Of a DNA stretch of 64,000 nucleotides, positions 12,001-18,874 are shown piece by piece. The stretch spans positions 248,001-312,000 of the forward strand of contig JACZKP010000076.1 in the NCBI GenBank assembly GCA_014860005.1, given 5' to 3'. The notes under the pieces are model-generated. The model was not told the DNA's origin and ran no database searches. It was given only the letters and a program-made list of their open reading frames with translations. Within the stretch, counting starts at the first letter, position 1. Each line of letters starts with the position of its first letter. The translations under genes were made by a program, and so were the position numbers. Source of the DNA: Verrucomicrobiota bacterium (GTDB taxonomy: Bacteria; Verrucomicrobiota; Verrucomicrobiae; Limisphaerales; UBA11358).

Positions 12001-12178
12001 CCAGTCCGATTACCTGTATTGTTGCCCGACCCTGGCGAGGACAAAACCTCTCACCCACGTCAACGCGCCCGGCGGGACAGCGACCGTCGTTCAACTGCCG
12101 GTCTTTTACAATCTCCCGGGGATTTACGCACCGGCCAATATCGAACCTTCGGACCCGATGGTCATTCAAGCCCCGTAA
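2..12178 (+). CDS. Giant secreted/surface beta-repeat protein (5' partial)
   Basis: The frame is open to the left edge, so the true start lies upstream; about 4,058 codons are visible. The first ~140 residues resemble a jelly-roll carbohydrate-binding module. Residues ~145-1430 hold four super-repeats of about 333 residues, each with a chitobiase C-terminal/Fn3-associated-like unit (YYTTDGSAPDTNS, then WLAMREGY). From base ~4,320 a run of PPC-like sandwiches follows, each opening with an NDDF-type motif and a VWYxW-AP signature (near 4490, 5283, 6134, 6889, 8815, 9848 and others). Another CHB_HEX_C-like unit is near 10,430 and a unique tail follows. No enzyme motif, sortase signal or PEP-CTERM tail is visible. 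I infer a surface, adhesion or glycan-binding protein. Bases 3133-3154, 3715-3736, 6220-6241 and 9175-9196 carry the short repeat. Confidence 0.85.
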   Translation, partial: AADIPGWVKASGNWTRSSGSAYEGTYYFNPNTSGGSAELYQDVDVSADADAVDAGNAVFVFSGYVKSGGDQARTIVEYRDDGGVVLSQYDSGNFAGTTWQQNTDTRTAPTGTRTVRVRLIGTLTSGSWIDAWFDAVSLTAQLPAMGSTFIYTGPITVTNTTNFRFMGTRQGYLSQYLDRQYTYAPGLVISPLSGTNHQAITVTMTPYNTNSAIYYRINDGEWMPYAASFGLDGVSNGVAVVQAYTITGPVISPTNTVTYTFKVADLAVEPASQSPPVSVTATTTTPGASVYFANGNDGGETPGISAITNLYPGPIAVTNTRALIFEGRKVGYLASDRVTRIFSGVLPSPQFVTPSGTFTNQKAITVNSGLEGYGATFQLLTPSGALVTYASSSDTALININESGEYRLTATKANWLPSGSATRSYNFAVGDLKVTPPSGAFSSSNLIVTAQSSISNPRPLKICYSTDGSIPTTNSTPYTGSITITNDTTIRWLATRDYYTPQYATNTYCWVPGITLDPPQGVFSNATTFALSTLAAGARIFFSTNTTDWHEYSGPIAMDGFNAGTGTLRGTYTNASGFGPTNSFTISFVAATPEVSPTNQTVYSNLTVTASSATSGADVYNSVSTSAFDAANLTNLYTGPLMVTNRSFMTFQARKNGYQNSANAQRKYIQKLPTPTQLTTGDYTNWVTAFVELPQPIPGVSIVVTHPAGTNEIRSAPVSASTGKPLGYYTANATGDYVVRATAIDWESSDAITTTLRFYVRDLSTPADQLFNTPVFQVPAVSSLFPINPKPLTVYYTTDGSAPDTNSTLYTSPVLINATTTFKWLAMREGYYPQTHTNTYTSVPPLAVTPQTGTYSNAITVTLTSPNNEPVFFSASGGPWQAYTDPITFDGSLPGGPPGILSLQAIYTGGTTNFFNYLFQTDPPVVTPQDQVLSTGPITLTAANGNTIGSQVVYFEGDAGGGAASTNRPMIAYSEPITVSASRSFLFQARKNNYQPSAPVHRTFTSQLPAPTVLTQPGTFTAPVQVQVQSGLPGYGGIYLMTHSGGPSGEDWITNKVTTESPSVTFQINASGTYQFQMQRAGWLDSDSVAWNATFNVADLAVTPAGGLISIPNTPVTAKGGSNPKPLKIFYTLDGTVPTTNSAIYAQPILVNEDTTITWLAMRDGYNPMIQTNSYVFVAGVAISPVANSYSNATAFTLTPLGPSDRIYYRTNLSDWLQYTGPFTLDGTAEIHFHSQLGSSPDGPPNVRNSITNQYTATFKVGPVTVSPGNRVFANSFDIVANNGTTNAAIVYSRGNEDAGPPPRSLAWITNIYTGPIPQTPDNSSYYIFSAIKPGYTTADWVDRIYNAKMPPPNSALGTNLLISAPTLNTLTLFRPSYVWNWTTNYANRKRINGSVQPFVNVTYIHPGTYWYYAQRNGWADSDYLPVTVTLTQPDNFPERIDLTLLSQGASYNNGQAPQTFGALGDITGATREDNEWDGTFEDEGIITTDAARVTSLWYRWVAPTNGLAQIRVLDNYSGATNHFIYGVYTGDHLAGLSPVLLARQPTEFMAVAGTEYSISVNNGVSPGSVPDGQGEFQVQIGFYPTPLNDFLTNAIPIFAGQVYSAYTHAATNETSEISGNSTWWQFGTLQGGTLEVPLTAGVEATLWQGESTASLTQIPLQYHTATDYHFPGITTNNYFFVLPTSGSYKLRVAGTKAIYSFAPKFHLAPPHDDFPATVRLPAGVQEQQDNYLLSAVSYDSTTLGATLQTSEPSNTWPTTVWYQWTAPESGDLDISIGQLFLFSTPGFGTTLVSWQSQPVEFLTIQAFTGNNFSDLVELPHVDNKDSFSSFALMPNFETEDPATNATIAGTPIADTYTALFTGNVAYTTYREGWWRWRAQFNGDAYLTKLLSPRGTSFSIDVFTGDRYEDLLPQYLYAHYAGDSSIAPQGYFHATMDQVYTFHVQFGNRPATNDNYSFKIEPETLSRAYVTKGQLVYFRVAGLGSPHRIKLNLTSRASNDDFNDAMVIPLQTATYENGRKAVGSTKGRLVGATAESFESNQVHSVWYKISSPISGHGRARLAGNYSTFVNVYSSSPDGPPSPDGQPDPTNLVSLNPEDFPLTPGTQYFIRVYDLSIQNYTLDIMLSEQPANDLLTDALPLERSTFKAFTDHATIESGEPIKPQSIGESVWWRYAPSLDGTMVVDSAEKTACLWLGTNLLQLVEITNNVNGRIVESLARNQEYRVSFDTRPGKLEGDFNATAAYYVLPTNDDFVNATEITSRQNTVFTNGILYTYSQRGYNYGATRQLNEPAPNQRSVWYTWVAPTNLIVYAACELPVYVYTGDNVSALNPIGEKVFSAVAGQTYRIAICGGPSEFTLTLNGALPAYNDNYNSAIALSGANSVSFYTYASSVESYDQPTTNSYSVWWNWTSGNSTNLFVYPDSKRGPDDPVQDQYPRFFPSEIRVVDMAGQIVGQGYVSFDHPYVDDWSGQKFVLPVGIQPATDYRIVILSPYPTRGVLRVSEKPLPIGCPLGSECNPATPLWNKEDSYINGIIYRSFLLAYGGSAPDPYWFFTRFPWFEIGRDSYGNFVNDPQGWLTSSRTNIMFRFDGIDRPYTEYMPVVAGNDADTVRIVTGAENTGVTLRDVHVPFNDTRERAVIPPLKVDTTPSYSFSTYDSARHRSMWITYNEMAGTEEDGYAGSVWYLMSVPTEGRLLIGNQTASMLQLIPLNASLEEMVDTNIGIYDYHAEMLPNGTVSYPTMTEPVISFRGKTPVNGSNFPYTEELRWVSPFSGKAIVTVNQSNVTVNAITALTQSSSTAQTIEFQAERGRQYQFMIAGNYKVGGSSLQLRPEIPTVVPDAPLGQPITFGPYGSSTSTREVAVNPGYYYVVQFGDWSAGGIDADFYANVSNDDFAQAAPLTEWQLTPYGNGRIYNLGYRYKLGSATLEPGEPPPAVGDRTLWYSFIAPMSGQLQFQGWANIYSGTSLSNLTLLSRNDIYSRQPFFVTAGNQYYIQASGSFGGNNADTDNSISITEAPWNDYFNAAVAIVTNRNTITNINGTNYYLYEFTAPAGFWPAVQESSPDGPPRTFYIRNWYRIEAEDLADIWVYGWNNTFDGAITTPGNHTFADINMDMPVSLPNNDPHAQTVIVTPESRTEVFPSVWGRNALDINVPWTWNYVAHQQLAEVVTNGSSLYDVSYTGIKDPRYKGLFDLSVFSIGDKLSYLYAVPGNLVVNAGGQDLRMRYVFVLKKPTSVKLTPVFPVGRQNAAETVEVKAQRFQLNTNVYTYLSTLEGGEPNKPGTGGGSVWWTLDAPYTGFLRVNANSVYNGYSWSPTPLLYIWEGNTLSTLNVLASNYTTAPSLGREVIAAVVAGQKLWVSADRQGDGGVFNFTATLEPRPLNQDPDHATELVAKRTNFENGTNWAYNAAFTIYPISGDYTNNELWFKLNAPADARLGSDANASLLTLYAALKHDLRITPPSRDYLGALTLRIDTDDPAVIYYTLDGSTPSPGATPYTGPFTITNSVAVKAVAYRTNRTEIYATESYVYHTPLSYAVPTGTNSGPYLLDLVNPDNDGATIIYRLEGGDWQTYTGPTNLDGLGDFGDGYVYFTRVLNGQTNPIQYVHLHFQMPPPQLDITNALIAYTENGLTVSITNVPPGATASWIDNGTERPLVSNPEDPSIWRLFIPISQAGTYQFRLSKPGYQPSPVAVGVYSAQPIPSPDPPQLQPIAGGTQASSSFSVTGLTSDSVLQIRYSQYLRSAAPVSGGTLLPATQDYVPGLGEEYRLSNPGWYVTGAGDFNGDLFNHTWEAGKVDTYSPTNGQVELTMPWGSQAQLVVIRTIWGRSTESEPVTVPITWKMPQPQFVAVTNAAASWNGTNYTKVFYELRPALRLGAVRVSYNSSVGLPQYEESFVPTLYARIYPVYLFNGSTKFFYMTDPFHTRDPQIATQTQTPFTTFLAAFLNKKADPDYGLWAFWMDLYGVEVNAPNDRPPGVQPPWDQMLTYANVMSLFDGWVSQGFTRIQSDYLYCCPTLARTKPLTHVNAPGGTATVVQLPVFYNLPGIYAPANIEPSDPMVIQAP
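2674..2695 (+). repeat. 22-bp intragenic repeat, diverged copy
   Basis: It matches the family with about three changes (core GCCGGGCGGGCC) and encodes SLPGGPP in the 'DG' loop of the third super-repeat. Confidence 0.5.
3133..3154 (-). repeat. 22-bp intragenic repeat, inverted copy
   Basis: It is the reverse complement of the family with few changes (GTCCGTCCGGCGAGGA) and encodes GGPSGED. The equivalent loop of the first super-repeat (LLTPSGALVTYASSSD) lacks these residues, which suggests an insertion. Confidence 0.65.
3715..3736 (+). repeat. 22-bp intragenic repeat, consensus copy
   Basis: Consensus copy with core GCCGGACGGGCCACCA, read in frame as SSPDGPP. It lies in the loop after the 'DG' motif of super-repeat four. 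Confidence 0.85.
6220..6241 (+). repeat. 22-bp intragenic repeat with partial second copy
   Basis: A consensus copy is followed at once (6242-6255) by a partial copy, TCGCCGGATGGGCA. Together they read SSPDGPPSPDGQP, in a loop between PPC-like strands. Confidence 0.85.
9175..9196 (+). repeat. 22-bp intragenic repeat, consensus copy
   Basis: Exact consensus copy, read as SSPDGPP and located between strands of a PPC-like module. Confidence 0.85.
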
Positions 12179-12280
12179 CCAGAAGACGACCCCCAGTCGC
12201 TTCGAGTCGCCTTGAACGCACACCACTCCCGCCCGGCTGATTGCAATTCGCCCCTTCGACAGCCCCTGGGACTTACAATG

Positions 12281-12287
12281 AAGGAGG
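12281..12287 (+). promoter_or_regulatory. Strong Shine-Dalgarno site
   Basis: AAGGAGG lies 7 bases before the ATG at 12295. It decides the start of the second giant gene against the in-frame ATG at 12325. Clear SD sites are rare in this window. Confidence 0.75.
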
Positions 12288-12294
12288 ACTCTTG

Positions 12295-15200
12295 ATGCAC
12301 ATCTGCTGGAGCTCGAAGAAGATCATGGACAAACGGCTTGGCATTCCCTGCGTGCTCGGCGCCGCGATCCTGGCGTTGGCGCAGGCGAATCTCCCCGGCC
12401 AGACGCCCCCGGCCGGACCGCACACCCCACCGCTCCCCGTGCCGGACTGGAGCTTTGTTTACATCCCCACCACTGCCGATCCCCTGACGGAAAAGCCGCT
12501 GCTCCCCTACGCGGATTTGATCAAGGGGTACGAGTACCTCATCAAAGCCCACGGCAATCCGGGGACTTACGATCTCAAACTCGATTTGAGAACGCTTCCC
12601 AACCACGACGCCTTCGAGAACGCCTTGCCGGTGATTTTTCCCCAGACGGGCAGCGCGCTGCCGCCGGTAAACCTCAAGCAGTACAACATCCACGCGACCC
12701 AACAGTCTCTCGAGCCCACCGTTGTCTATCGCGGATCAACCCTCTGGTACATGCTCAACGCTCCGAACGGCCGGATGACGGCTACCCTCTCGACCGCAGG
12801 GTTCGCCAAGCCCATCCAGAAACCCTACGTCACCATCTGGAAGTCCTCGCCGGACGGGCCACCAAACCTCGCCGACCTGTCCTTCTACGCCGAGAATCGT
12901 CTCCCCCTGACCAACAGCGTGGACCCGTACGCGTTCCTCTCCGAATTCAATTTCGCCGTCCGCAAAGACACCACGTATTTCATGCGCCTGGATGCCGCGG
13001 AGAAGGAGGGGGAATTCTCGGTTCGGTGCGCGTTCCGCTACGACGCGCCCAATGACAATCTTTCGCAGGCGTTGGCCATCGCGCTCGCCGCGGTTCAGTA
13101 CGACAACGGCATCCGTTACACGAACACGGTTCACGGCAACAACTACGGCGCCTCCACGCAAACCAGCGAGCCGCTGGACTTCCAGCGCACGGTTTGGTAC
13201 CGGTTTGCGGCTCCCGCAGCCGGCTACGCCCACGTCTCGCTGGGCAGCAACATCAATCACAGCGCCACGCTGTTCACCGGCCCGGCAATCGCCTCTTCCT
13301 TCGGACAGCTTGCGCGCGTTACCGCTCCGGTCTCCGTGTCCAAAGATCAAAACCTCTATGTCGCCGTCGGCGGAGAAGAGGAAGGTGAATTCGATCTGCA
13401 GGTCAGCATCACCCAGCCGCCTGCCAATGACTATTTCACGAATTCCATCCCGATCACCCAGTCACGACAGACTCTGATCTACAATTACTACTCCAAGCTG
13501 GATGAGACGCTCGATTACGCAATCCCCGGCGTGAACAACTCGCTGTGGTGGAACGTCACGCCGGTGGAGACGGGCACGCTTTCGTTGCGAAGTGTCGATG
13601 GAAAGTTTTCGCAAGACTACTGGCGGCTGATGGCGTTGGACCACGGCGCCTATCGCACCCTCAATCCGGTCACGCAAAGCCCCGGCCTCAAGACCTTCAA
13701 CGTCAATGCGGGCCAACCTTGCTTCCTGTGGTTCGCCGTTCCAAACGGCGAGATCGGCGAGGGCCAGCTCTCCTTTGAACTGTGGGCGAACCCCGCCAAC
13801 GACGATTTTGGCCAACCCATCGACATCACCGATTTCACAACCGCGACCTACAGCAACGGTGAAGTGCGCAAGTATTCGCTGGCGGGTCATAACAACGGCA
13901 GCACCGATCCTGGCGAACCGCTCCCGCATACCGTGTGGTACCGATGGACCTCCCCCGGCTCGGGCCACCTCGAGACAACGATCTCCTCTTCGGTGGTTTC
14001 CCTCCTCACCGGGTCCTCGACGGACGGGCCAACAGGAACCAACGCCGCGGCTTTTCAAGCGATCACCACACCGACACTCGTAGCACCCGGCCAGGTCATC
14101 ACGTTCGCAGTCGGCGGCAATTACGACCAATACACGCTGGCCTGCGACTTCCGGCCCACACCCGACAACGACGAACCCACCGAGCCGATTGCGATCGTGC
14201 TGGGAGAAAAATACACGCTCTACACGCGCTACGCCAACCTGTCACCCGCCGACGTTGCGGGCGCCAGCGATATCTGGTTTACCTACGATCCCACCCAGTT
14301 CGCCGGCCCGATCGAATTCCGCCTCAACCCGGACGCCAACGGGAAACCGATCACGCTGCAGTTGGCTCAAGCCGGACAACCGCTGGCCAGTCACACGTTC
14401 AACGATCGCGGTGAGGAGCCTTTTACCGTGGACATACCTCCCAACGGGCTGGTCACGGTCCGTGCGATCTGCGCCTTTGCGGACACCGACTTTGATTTGA
14501 TCGCCACCTACCAGGCCATCAACGATGACTTCGCCAACCGGATGGGGCTGACTCTGGAACCGCGTTCGTGGAACGTCTCAACTCCGATGGGACCGGTGAC
14601 CATGAAGGACTATTACCGCCGCGTCGTGGTCAACAACCGCAACGCCGGAATTGAATCTTCCGAGGCCGGCCCCAACCGGCAGGAAGCGGCCAGGCTCTCC
14701 GGTAAATCACTCTGGTGGGAGTTCACAACCCCGGACGAGTTCGGCACGTTGAGCATCAAGAGCCGGCCAGGCTGCCCGCCGCTGCTCTATCTGCTCACCA
14801 TCAACTCCGTCATGCCGACCAGTCCGCTGGATTACTGCGCCTGGAATCGCATCGCCATCGGCAATCCGTGGTACTCCGGAGACCGTTATCCGGCCACCAG
14901 CCAGAGCGTCATTCTCCACGCCGAACCGCGCACCACCTACCGGCTGCGCGTGGATACGCAACTGGGTTACGAGGACCAGTTGATGGATTTCGACATCATG
15001 GTTGTGCCTTATCCGCCCAATGATTTCATGCAGCGTCCCACGCCCATCCCGATCCAGGAGACGACTTCGGTCAGCACTTACAAGATCCGCTATCAGGTCA
15101 AGGCCGGTTCATATCAAGGCAGCGTCACGGGCAGCATTTACGGCGGCACGCGCCAGGCCATCGCCACGACGCTCGACGGTGACATCATCGAAACCTCCGC

Positions 15201-18200
15201 CATTTACGCCCGCTACGCTTCCAGTGTGCAGGACTTCCCCTACGGCCAGAGCACCTGGTTCAAGGTGCACACTCCGGACGCGCGCAGTTACACCTTCACG
15301 ACGTTCGGAAGTTCATTCCGACCGTTCGTCGCCATCAGCGATGGGTTTCCCAGCTACACCGGAATGAAATACCTGCCGGATGGCGGCCAATACATTTTGC
15401 AGCCCAACAAGGATTACTACGTTCTCATCGATGCGTTGGTTCCCCTGGGGCAATACATCAACTCCTTCGGGCGCCTGCCCCACATGGGCCTGGTCAACAC
15501 GTACGGATTGGCCAACGACATCAATCGCGCCGGGCCGGAGGAAATCGCCGGAGCCGTCAACCTCCGCCTCTACACGGCCGAGCAGACGCCCAATAATCTG
15601 TTTGAACTGGCCTCACCGATTGTCCTCAAGCCCACCTACCTGCCGGGAACCAACGTAGCATGCGGCGATTACGTCAGCCTGCTTTATGGCTATGGAATCG
15701 GCGACAATACAATGGCGACCAAGGAAAACGCGGCTTACGACGATTTCCCCGGGGGCGCCGGCAAGACTTTATGGTGGAAAGTCACCGCCGTAAAAAGCGA
15801 CCTACTGCGCTTCGACCTGGCCGACAGCGCCTGCCCCGTCGTGACGAGGTTGTTCAATGACAGCTCACGCGCCAGTTGGGTGACCTACACCAACAAGCAA
15901 TTCCAGATCCTCGCCGAAGCCGGACACACGTATTATCTCGGGGTCGATTCGCTATCCGGCTACAGCGGCATGATCGTGCTCGTCGCATCGCAAACACCCG
16001 ACGTGCCCAACAACGACAACTTCGTCAACTCGCGAGAGATGACGAGCCCCATCACCTGTGGCGCCATCGACAACGCCACGCTCGAACCGGGGGAAAGCCT
16101 GACCGGAACCGGCAGCGTCTGGTACCAATGGCACAACTACTCCCGTAACGAAGAACCGGTCGCCTTCGCCTTGTATTCCGACCCGGCCAAAAGGATGTCG
16201 ATCTACCGCGGCAGTTCGCTCAACTCCCTGCTGCCCGTGCATCTCGACGACACAGGATTTTCCTATGTGGCGCAGCCCGGCGAGAACCTTGCGCTCCGCG
16301 TTTACGATCGGAACTACCCGGTCAAAGGCGAGTTCCAGATCGGACTGAACATCGGCACCAACTATTACGTTGGCCAGGTTGACATTACCCCCTCAACGAT
16401 CTTCACCAACTGCCTGCTGGTTGAAGCGCGCTCGATGTCGAGCGCCCGCCCGCTGATCTTCTACAGCACCAACGGCGCAGCCGGGCCGGGATCGCCGATT
16501 TTCGAGAATCGGGTCATCACCAACTCGGCTCACATGAACTTCTTTGTTCAGTTTCCCAACGGCCCGGCTTGCTCCATCGAGCGCGAATATATCCTGGCGC
16601 CCGACATCCGATTGACGCCATCACAGACCTTCAAAGGCCTGCTGGTTGTGGCCCTCACCAATACACCGGCAGGCACGGTCGCCACCTACGCGATTGGCGA
16701 CGGCAACGGCAATCCACCGGCGAGCGCCCCCAACTTCCCGTTCGATGATCTGCCGCTCACCGAGTCCGCCCATCTGGTGGTTCGGGTGGCAGCCCCAGGT
16801 TTCGATGTGTTCACTCTGGAGGGACATTACACCAATACCGTTGCCGATATCACCGCGCAGATGCTGGAAGGCGACCAGTTGGAGTTGGCCACGACGACGC
16901 CTCAAGCCGCGCTACAAGTGCGGCAGGGACCGGGCACCGAAAGCTACAACACGAACCAAATCCTCATCACCCCCGATTACCCGATCCTCGACGTCATCGC
17001 ATCGCGAACCGGATGGCAATCGGCCACGGCGCGGATCGACCTTTCCACCAATTACACCATGAGCTTGCTGCCGCTGGTGCTCGAAACCAATACAGTTACC
17101 TCAAGCCACCTCCAGCTCACGCTGACCGATCCCAATGTCGGTTCCTATATTTGGTATCGCATTGCGCGCCCGGACGGCAGCGTCCTCAGTTCCAGAGCCA
17201 CCAACAGTTTTGCGTTGAACGCTCCTTACACATTCGATCTGGAGGCTTTTCCGGCCAGTCCCATCCTGAGCCGCCGCGGACCTTCCACGAATCTGCATTT
17301 CACCGCCAAGCTTCAAATGCCGGCCATCGTTCAGGACGCGCAGGGGCTGATTGAGATCACCGATCCGAACGAAGGCGCGGACAGCAGCTTGGTCGTCAAC
17401 GGTACGCCCCTGGGGATCACCAACTGGACCATGCCTTATGACGGCGAAGGCACCATTACCGCTTCCGCTATGTCGCCTATTGCCGAGAACAGCGACACAA
17501 ACTCGCTGGCGGTCAGTTACGCGCCGTTTATTGCCGTCACCCCGCCAACGGCTACGTTCATCACAAATGTGACGGTTCACATCAACAGTTCGATCGGCAG
17601 CCGGCTGCGGCTGTCACTCGATCAGGAGGGACAGCACCACGAAACCTATCTTCTCACACGCAACACGGATCTGGTCATTGACCGACCCACAGAGCTGATT
17701 GCCCAGGCCGAGCGTTATGGGGCCGTTCACAGCGCGTCCATTAACATCTACAAGGCTAAAGTCATCACCCCGATCGTTGAGCTTCCGACTCCACAGGATG
17801 GGAAATATCCGATCCTGACACCCGTGGTGCTAAACACAACCACTCCCGGCGCCACCTTTCAATATGCGATAGACTTCAGCCCATGGAACAACAGCAGCGG
17901 GCTGGCTTACCTGCAGGATGGCAGCCACACTTACCGTTTCAAAGCGGTCAAGCCCTACTGGGAGGACAGCGATACTGTAACCATGTCGCTAACGGGTTAC
18001 ACGCCCGAGGTGTCATTGGTGAACTACGTTTCTCCCTACTGGACCATTCTGCCCGGCATCACCACCCGGGTTTACGCCACCAATGCGGCGCTTGCGTCCA
18101 CGCCCTTCGTGCAGTTCATCCATCAGGTGTGGCTGACCAGCGGAAGCCCGGGCGATTTCATACCACTGGATGCGCCGGTCACGAATCTGTTGGTGTGGCA

Positions 18201-18873
18201 TCGCGTGGTCAAAGTCATTCGCGAAGACGGCATTGGAGTGACGAGCATCGTGGAAGGTCTGCCGCAGGCGACCCTTGTCGAAGCGCACTATTTCGACTTC
18301 CGTGTAGACGACCCCGACCCACGACTGCAAGTCGGTCCGGGCACTGAAGACAGCATTTTCTTCTACAAGCCAGTGTGGTTGGAGAGCGCTTCCAGCAACG
18401 TTGTTCTGCAGGCCGTCGGCACCAGCGTGGCATACGACCTGAGTCCGATTCGCCAGGGAAATCGCTGGCTCATCCCCGGCAATTTCATGGACCAGGACCA
18501 TGTGACCTTGCGCTACCGCATCAATAATAACGGTTGGCAGACGTTCATTATGCGATTCAAGACGCTGGAACCGGATCAATACGTTGCCGCGACCAATTCC
18601 GCCCAGATCATCGTGCAGTTGGACCCGAACTACGCCGGTCATCCGGTCGGCGCCTACTACGAAAGCGCTGCGGCTCCTCCCGATACGAGCCAACCCCTGG
18701 CCAATCCCATTGAACTCCGCGACCGGATGGGCTCTTTCAGCTTCAGCAGCGAGACCACAAATCAGATGTATTGGATCAACAGCAAATACATCCTGACAAA
18801 CTGGTCCTCGCCGGACGGGCCACCAGGGATCAACCTCTACACCAACCTGCCCGCCACACCCCTGACTCAATGA
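12295..18873 (+). CDS. Giant secreted PPC-repeat protein
   Basis: The protein has 2,192 residues. The start is set by the AAGGAGG site; the N-terminus has a basic n-region, then a hydrophobic core (LGIPCVLGAAILALAQA) typical of a Sec signal peptide. Most of the body is PPC-like beta sandwiches with the NDNF...NYGAS...VWYRF-AP pattern (near 13050, 13800, 14170, 14520, 15710, 16010), followed by CHB_HEX_C- and Ig-like strands from about 16,370. It is a paralogue in design of the upstream giant gene, 116 bases away, and stops one base before the next gene, so they are probably co-transcribed. No catalytic motif is seen. Three copies of the 22-bp repeat are embedded in frame. I infer an extracellular or surface role. 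Confidence 0.85.
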   Translation: MHICWSSKKIMDKRLGIPCVLGAAILALAQANLPGQTPPAGPHTPPLPVPDWSFVYIPTTADPLTEKPLLPYADLIKGYEYLIKAHGNPGTYDLKLDLRTLPNHDAFENALPVIFPQTGSALPPVNLKQYNIHATQQSLEPTVVYRGSTLWYMLNAPNGRMTATLSTAGFAKPIQKPYVTIWKSSPDGPPNLADLSFYAENRLPLTNSVDPYAFLSEFNFAVRKDTTYFMRLDAAEKEGEFSVRCAFRYDAPNDNLSQALAIALAAVQYDNGIRYTNTVHGNNYGASTQTSEPLDFQRTVWYRFAAPAAGYAHVSLGSNINHSATLFTGPAIASSFGQLARVTAPVSVSKDQNLYVAVGGEEEGEFDLQVSITQPPANDYFTNSIPITQSRQTLIYNYYSKLDETLDYAIPGVNNSLWWNVTPVETGTLSLRSVDGKFSQDYWRLMALDHGAYRTLNPVTQSPGLKTFNVNAGQPCFLWFAVPNGEIGEGQLSFELWANPANDDFGQPIDITDFTTATYSNGEVRKYSLAGHNNGSTDPGEPLPHTVWYRWTSPGSGHLETTISSSVVSLLTGSSTDGPTGTNAAAFQAITTPTLVAPGQVITFAVGGNYDQYTLACDFRPTPDNDEPTEPIAIVLGEKYTLYTRYANLSPADVAGASDIWFTYDPTQFAGPIEFRLNPDANGKPITLQLAQAGQPLASHTFNDRGEEPFTVDIPPNGLVTVRAICAFADTDFDLIATYQAINDDFANRMGLTLEPRSWNVSTPMGPVTMKDYYRRVVVNNRNAGIESSEAGPNRQEAARLSGKSLWWEFTTPDEFGTLSIKSRPGCPPLLYLLTINSVMPTSPLDYCAWNRIAIGNPWYSGDRYPATSQSVILHAEPRTTYRLRVDTQLGYEDQLMDFDIMVVPYPPNDFMQRPTPIPIQETTSVSTYKIRYQVKAGSYQGSVTGSIYGGTRQAIATTLDGDIIETSAIYARYASSVQDFPYGQSTWFKVHTPDARSYTFTTFGSSFRPFVAISDGFPSYTGMKYLPDGGQYILQPNKDYYVLIDALVPLGQYINSFGRLPHMGLVNTYGLANDINRAGPEEIAGAVNLRLYTAEQTPNNLFELASPIVLKPTYLPGTNVACGDYVSLLYGYGIGDNTMATKENAAYDDFPGGAGKTLWWKVTAVKSDLLRFDLADSACPVVTRLFNDSSRASWVTYTNKQFQILAEAGHTYYLGVDSLSGYSGMIVLVASQTPDVPNNDNFVNSREMTSPITCGAIDNATLEPGESLTGTGSVWYQWHNYSRNEEPVAFALYSDPAKRMSIYRGSSLNSLLPVHLDDTGFSYVAQPGENLALRVYDRNYPVKGEFQIGLNIGTNYYVGQVDITPSTIFTNCLLVEARSMSSARPLIFYSTNGAAGPGSPIFENRVITNSAHMNFFVQFPNGPACSIEREYILAPDIRLTPSQTFKGLLVVALTNTPAGTVATYAIGDGNGNPPASAPNFPFDDLPLTESAHLVVRVAAPGFDVFTLEGHYTNTVADITAQMLEGDQLELATTTPQAALQVRQGPGTESYNTNQILITPDYPILDVIASRTGWQSATARIDLSTNYTMSLLPLVLETNTVTSSHLQLTLTDPNVGSYIWYRIARPDGSVLSSRATNSFALNAPYTFDLEAFPASPILSRRGPSTNLHFTAKLQMPAIVQDAQGLIEITDPNEGADSSLVVNGTPLGITNWTMPYDGEGTITASAMSPIAENSDTNSLAVSYAPFIAVTPPTATFITNVTVHINSSIGSRLRLSLDQEGQHHETYLLTRNTDLVIDRPTELIAQAERYGAVHSASINIYKAKVITPIVELPTPQDGKYPILTPVVLNTTTPGATFQYAIDFSPWNNSSGLAYLQDGSHTYRFKAVKPYWEDSDTVTMSLTGYTPEVSLVNYVSPYWTILPGITTRVYATNAALASTPFVQFIHQVWLTSGSPGDFIPLDAPVTNLLVWHRVVKVIREDGIGVTSIVEGLPQATLVEAHYFDFRVDDPDPRLQVGPGTEDSIFFYKPVWLESASSNVVLQAVGTSVAYDLSPIRQGNRWLIPGNFMDQDHVTLRYRINNNGWQTFIMRFKTLEPDQYVAATNSAQIIVQLDPNYAGHPVGAYYESAAAPPDTSQPLANPIELRDRMGSFSFSSETTNQMYWINSKYILTNWSSPDGPPGINLYTNLPATPLTQ
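12843..12864 (+). repeat. 22-bp intragenic repeat, consensus copy
   Basis: Exact consensus copy in the second giant gene, read as SSPDGPP after ...VTIWK. Confidence 0.85.
14013..14034 (+). repeat. 22-bp intragenic repeat, mutated copy
   Basis: It differs from consensus at two positions (CTCGACGGACGGGCCAACA) and encodes SSTDGPT in the same frame as the other forward copies. Confidence 0.7.
18804..18825 (+). repeat. 22-bp intragenic repeat, consensus copy
   Basis: Exact consensus copy close to the 3' end of the second giant gene, read as SSPDGPP. Confidence 0.85.
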
Positions 18874-18874
18874 C

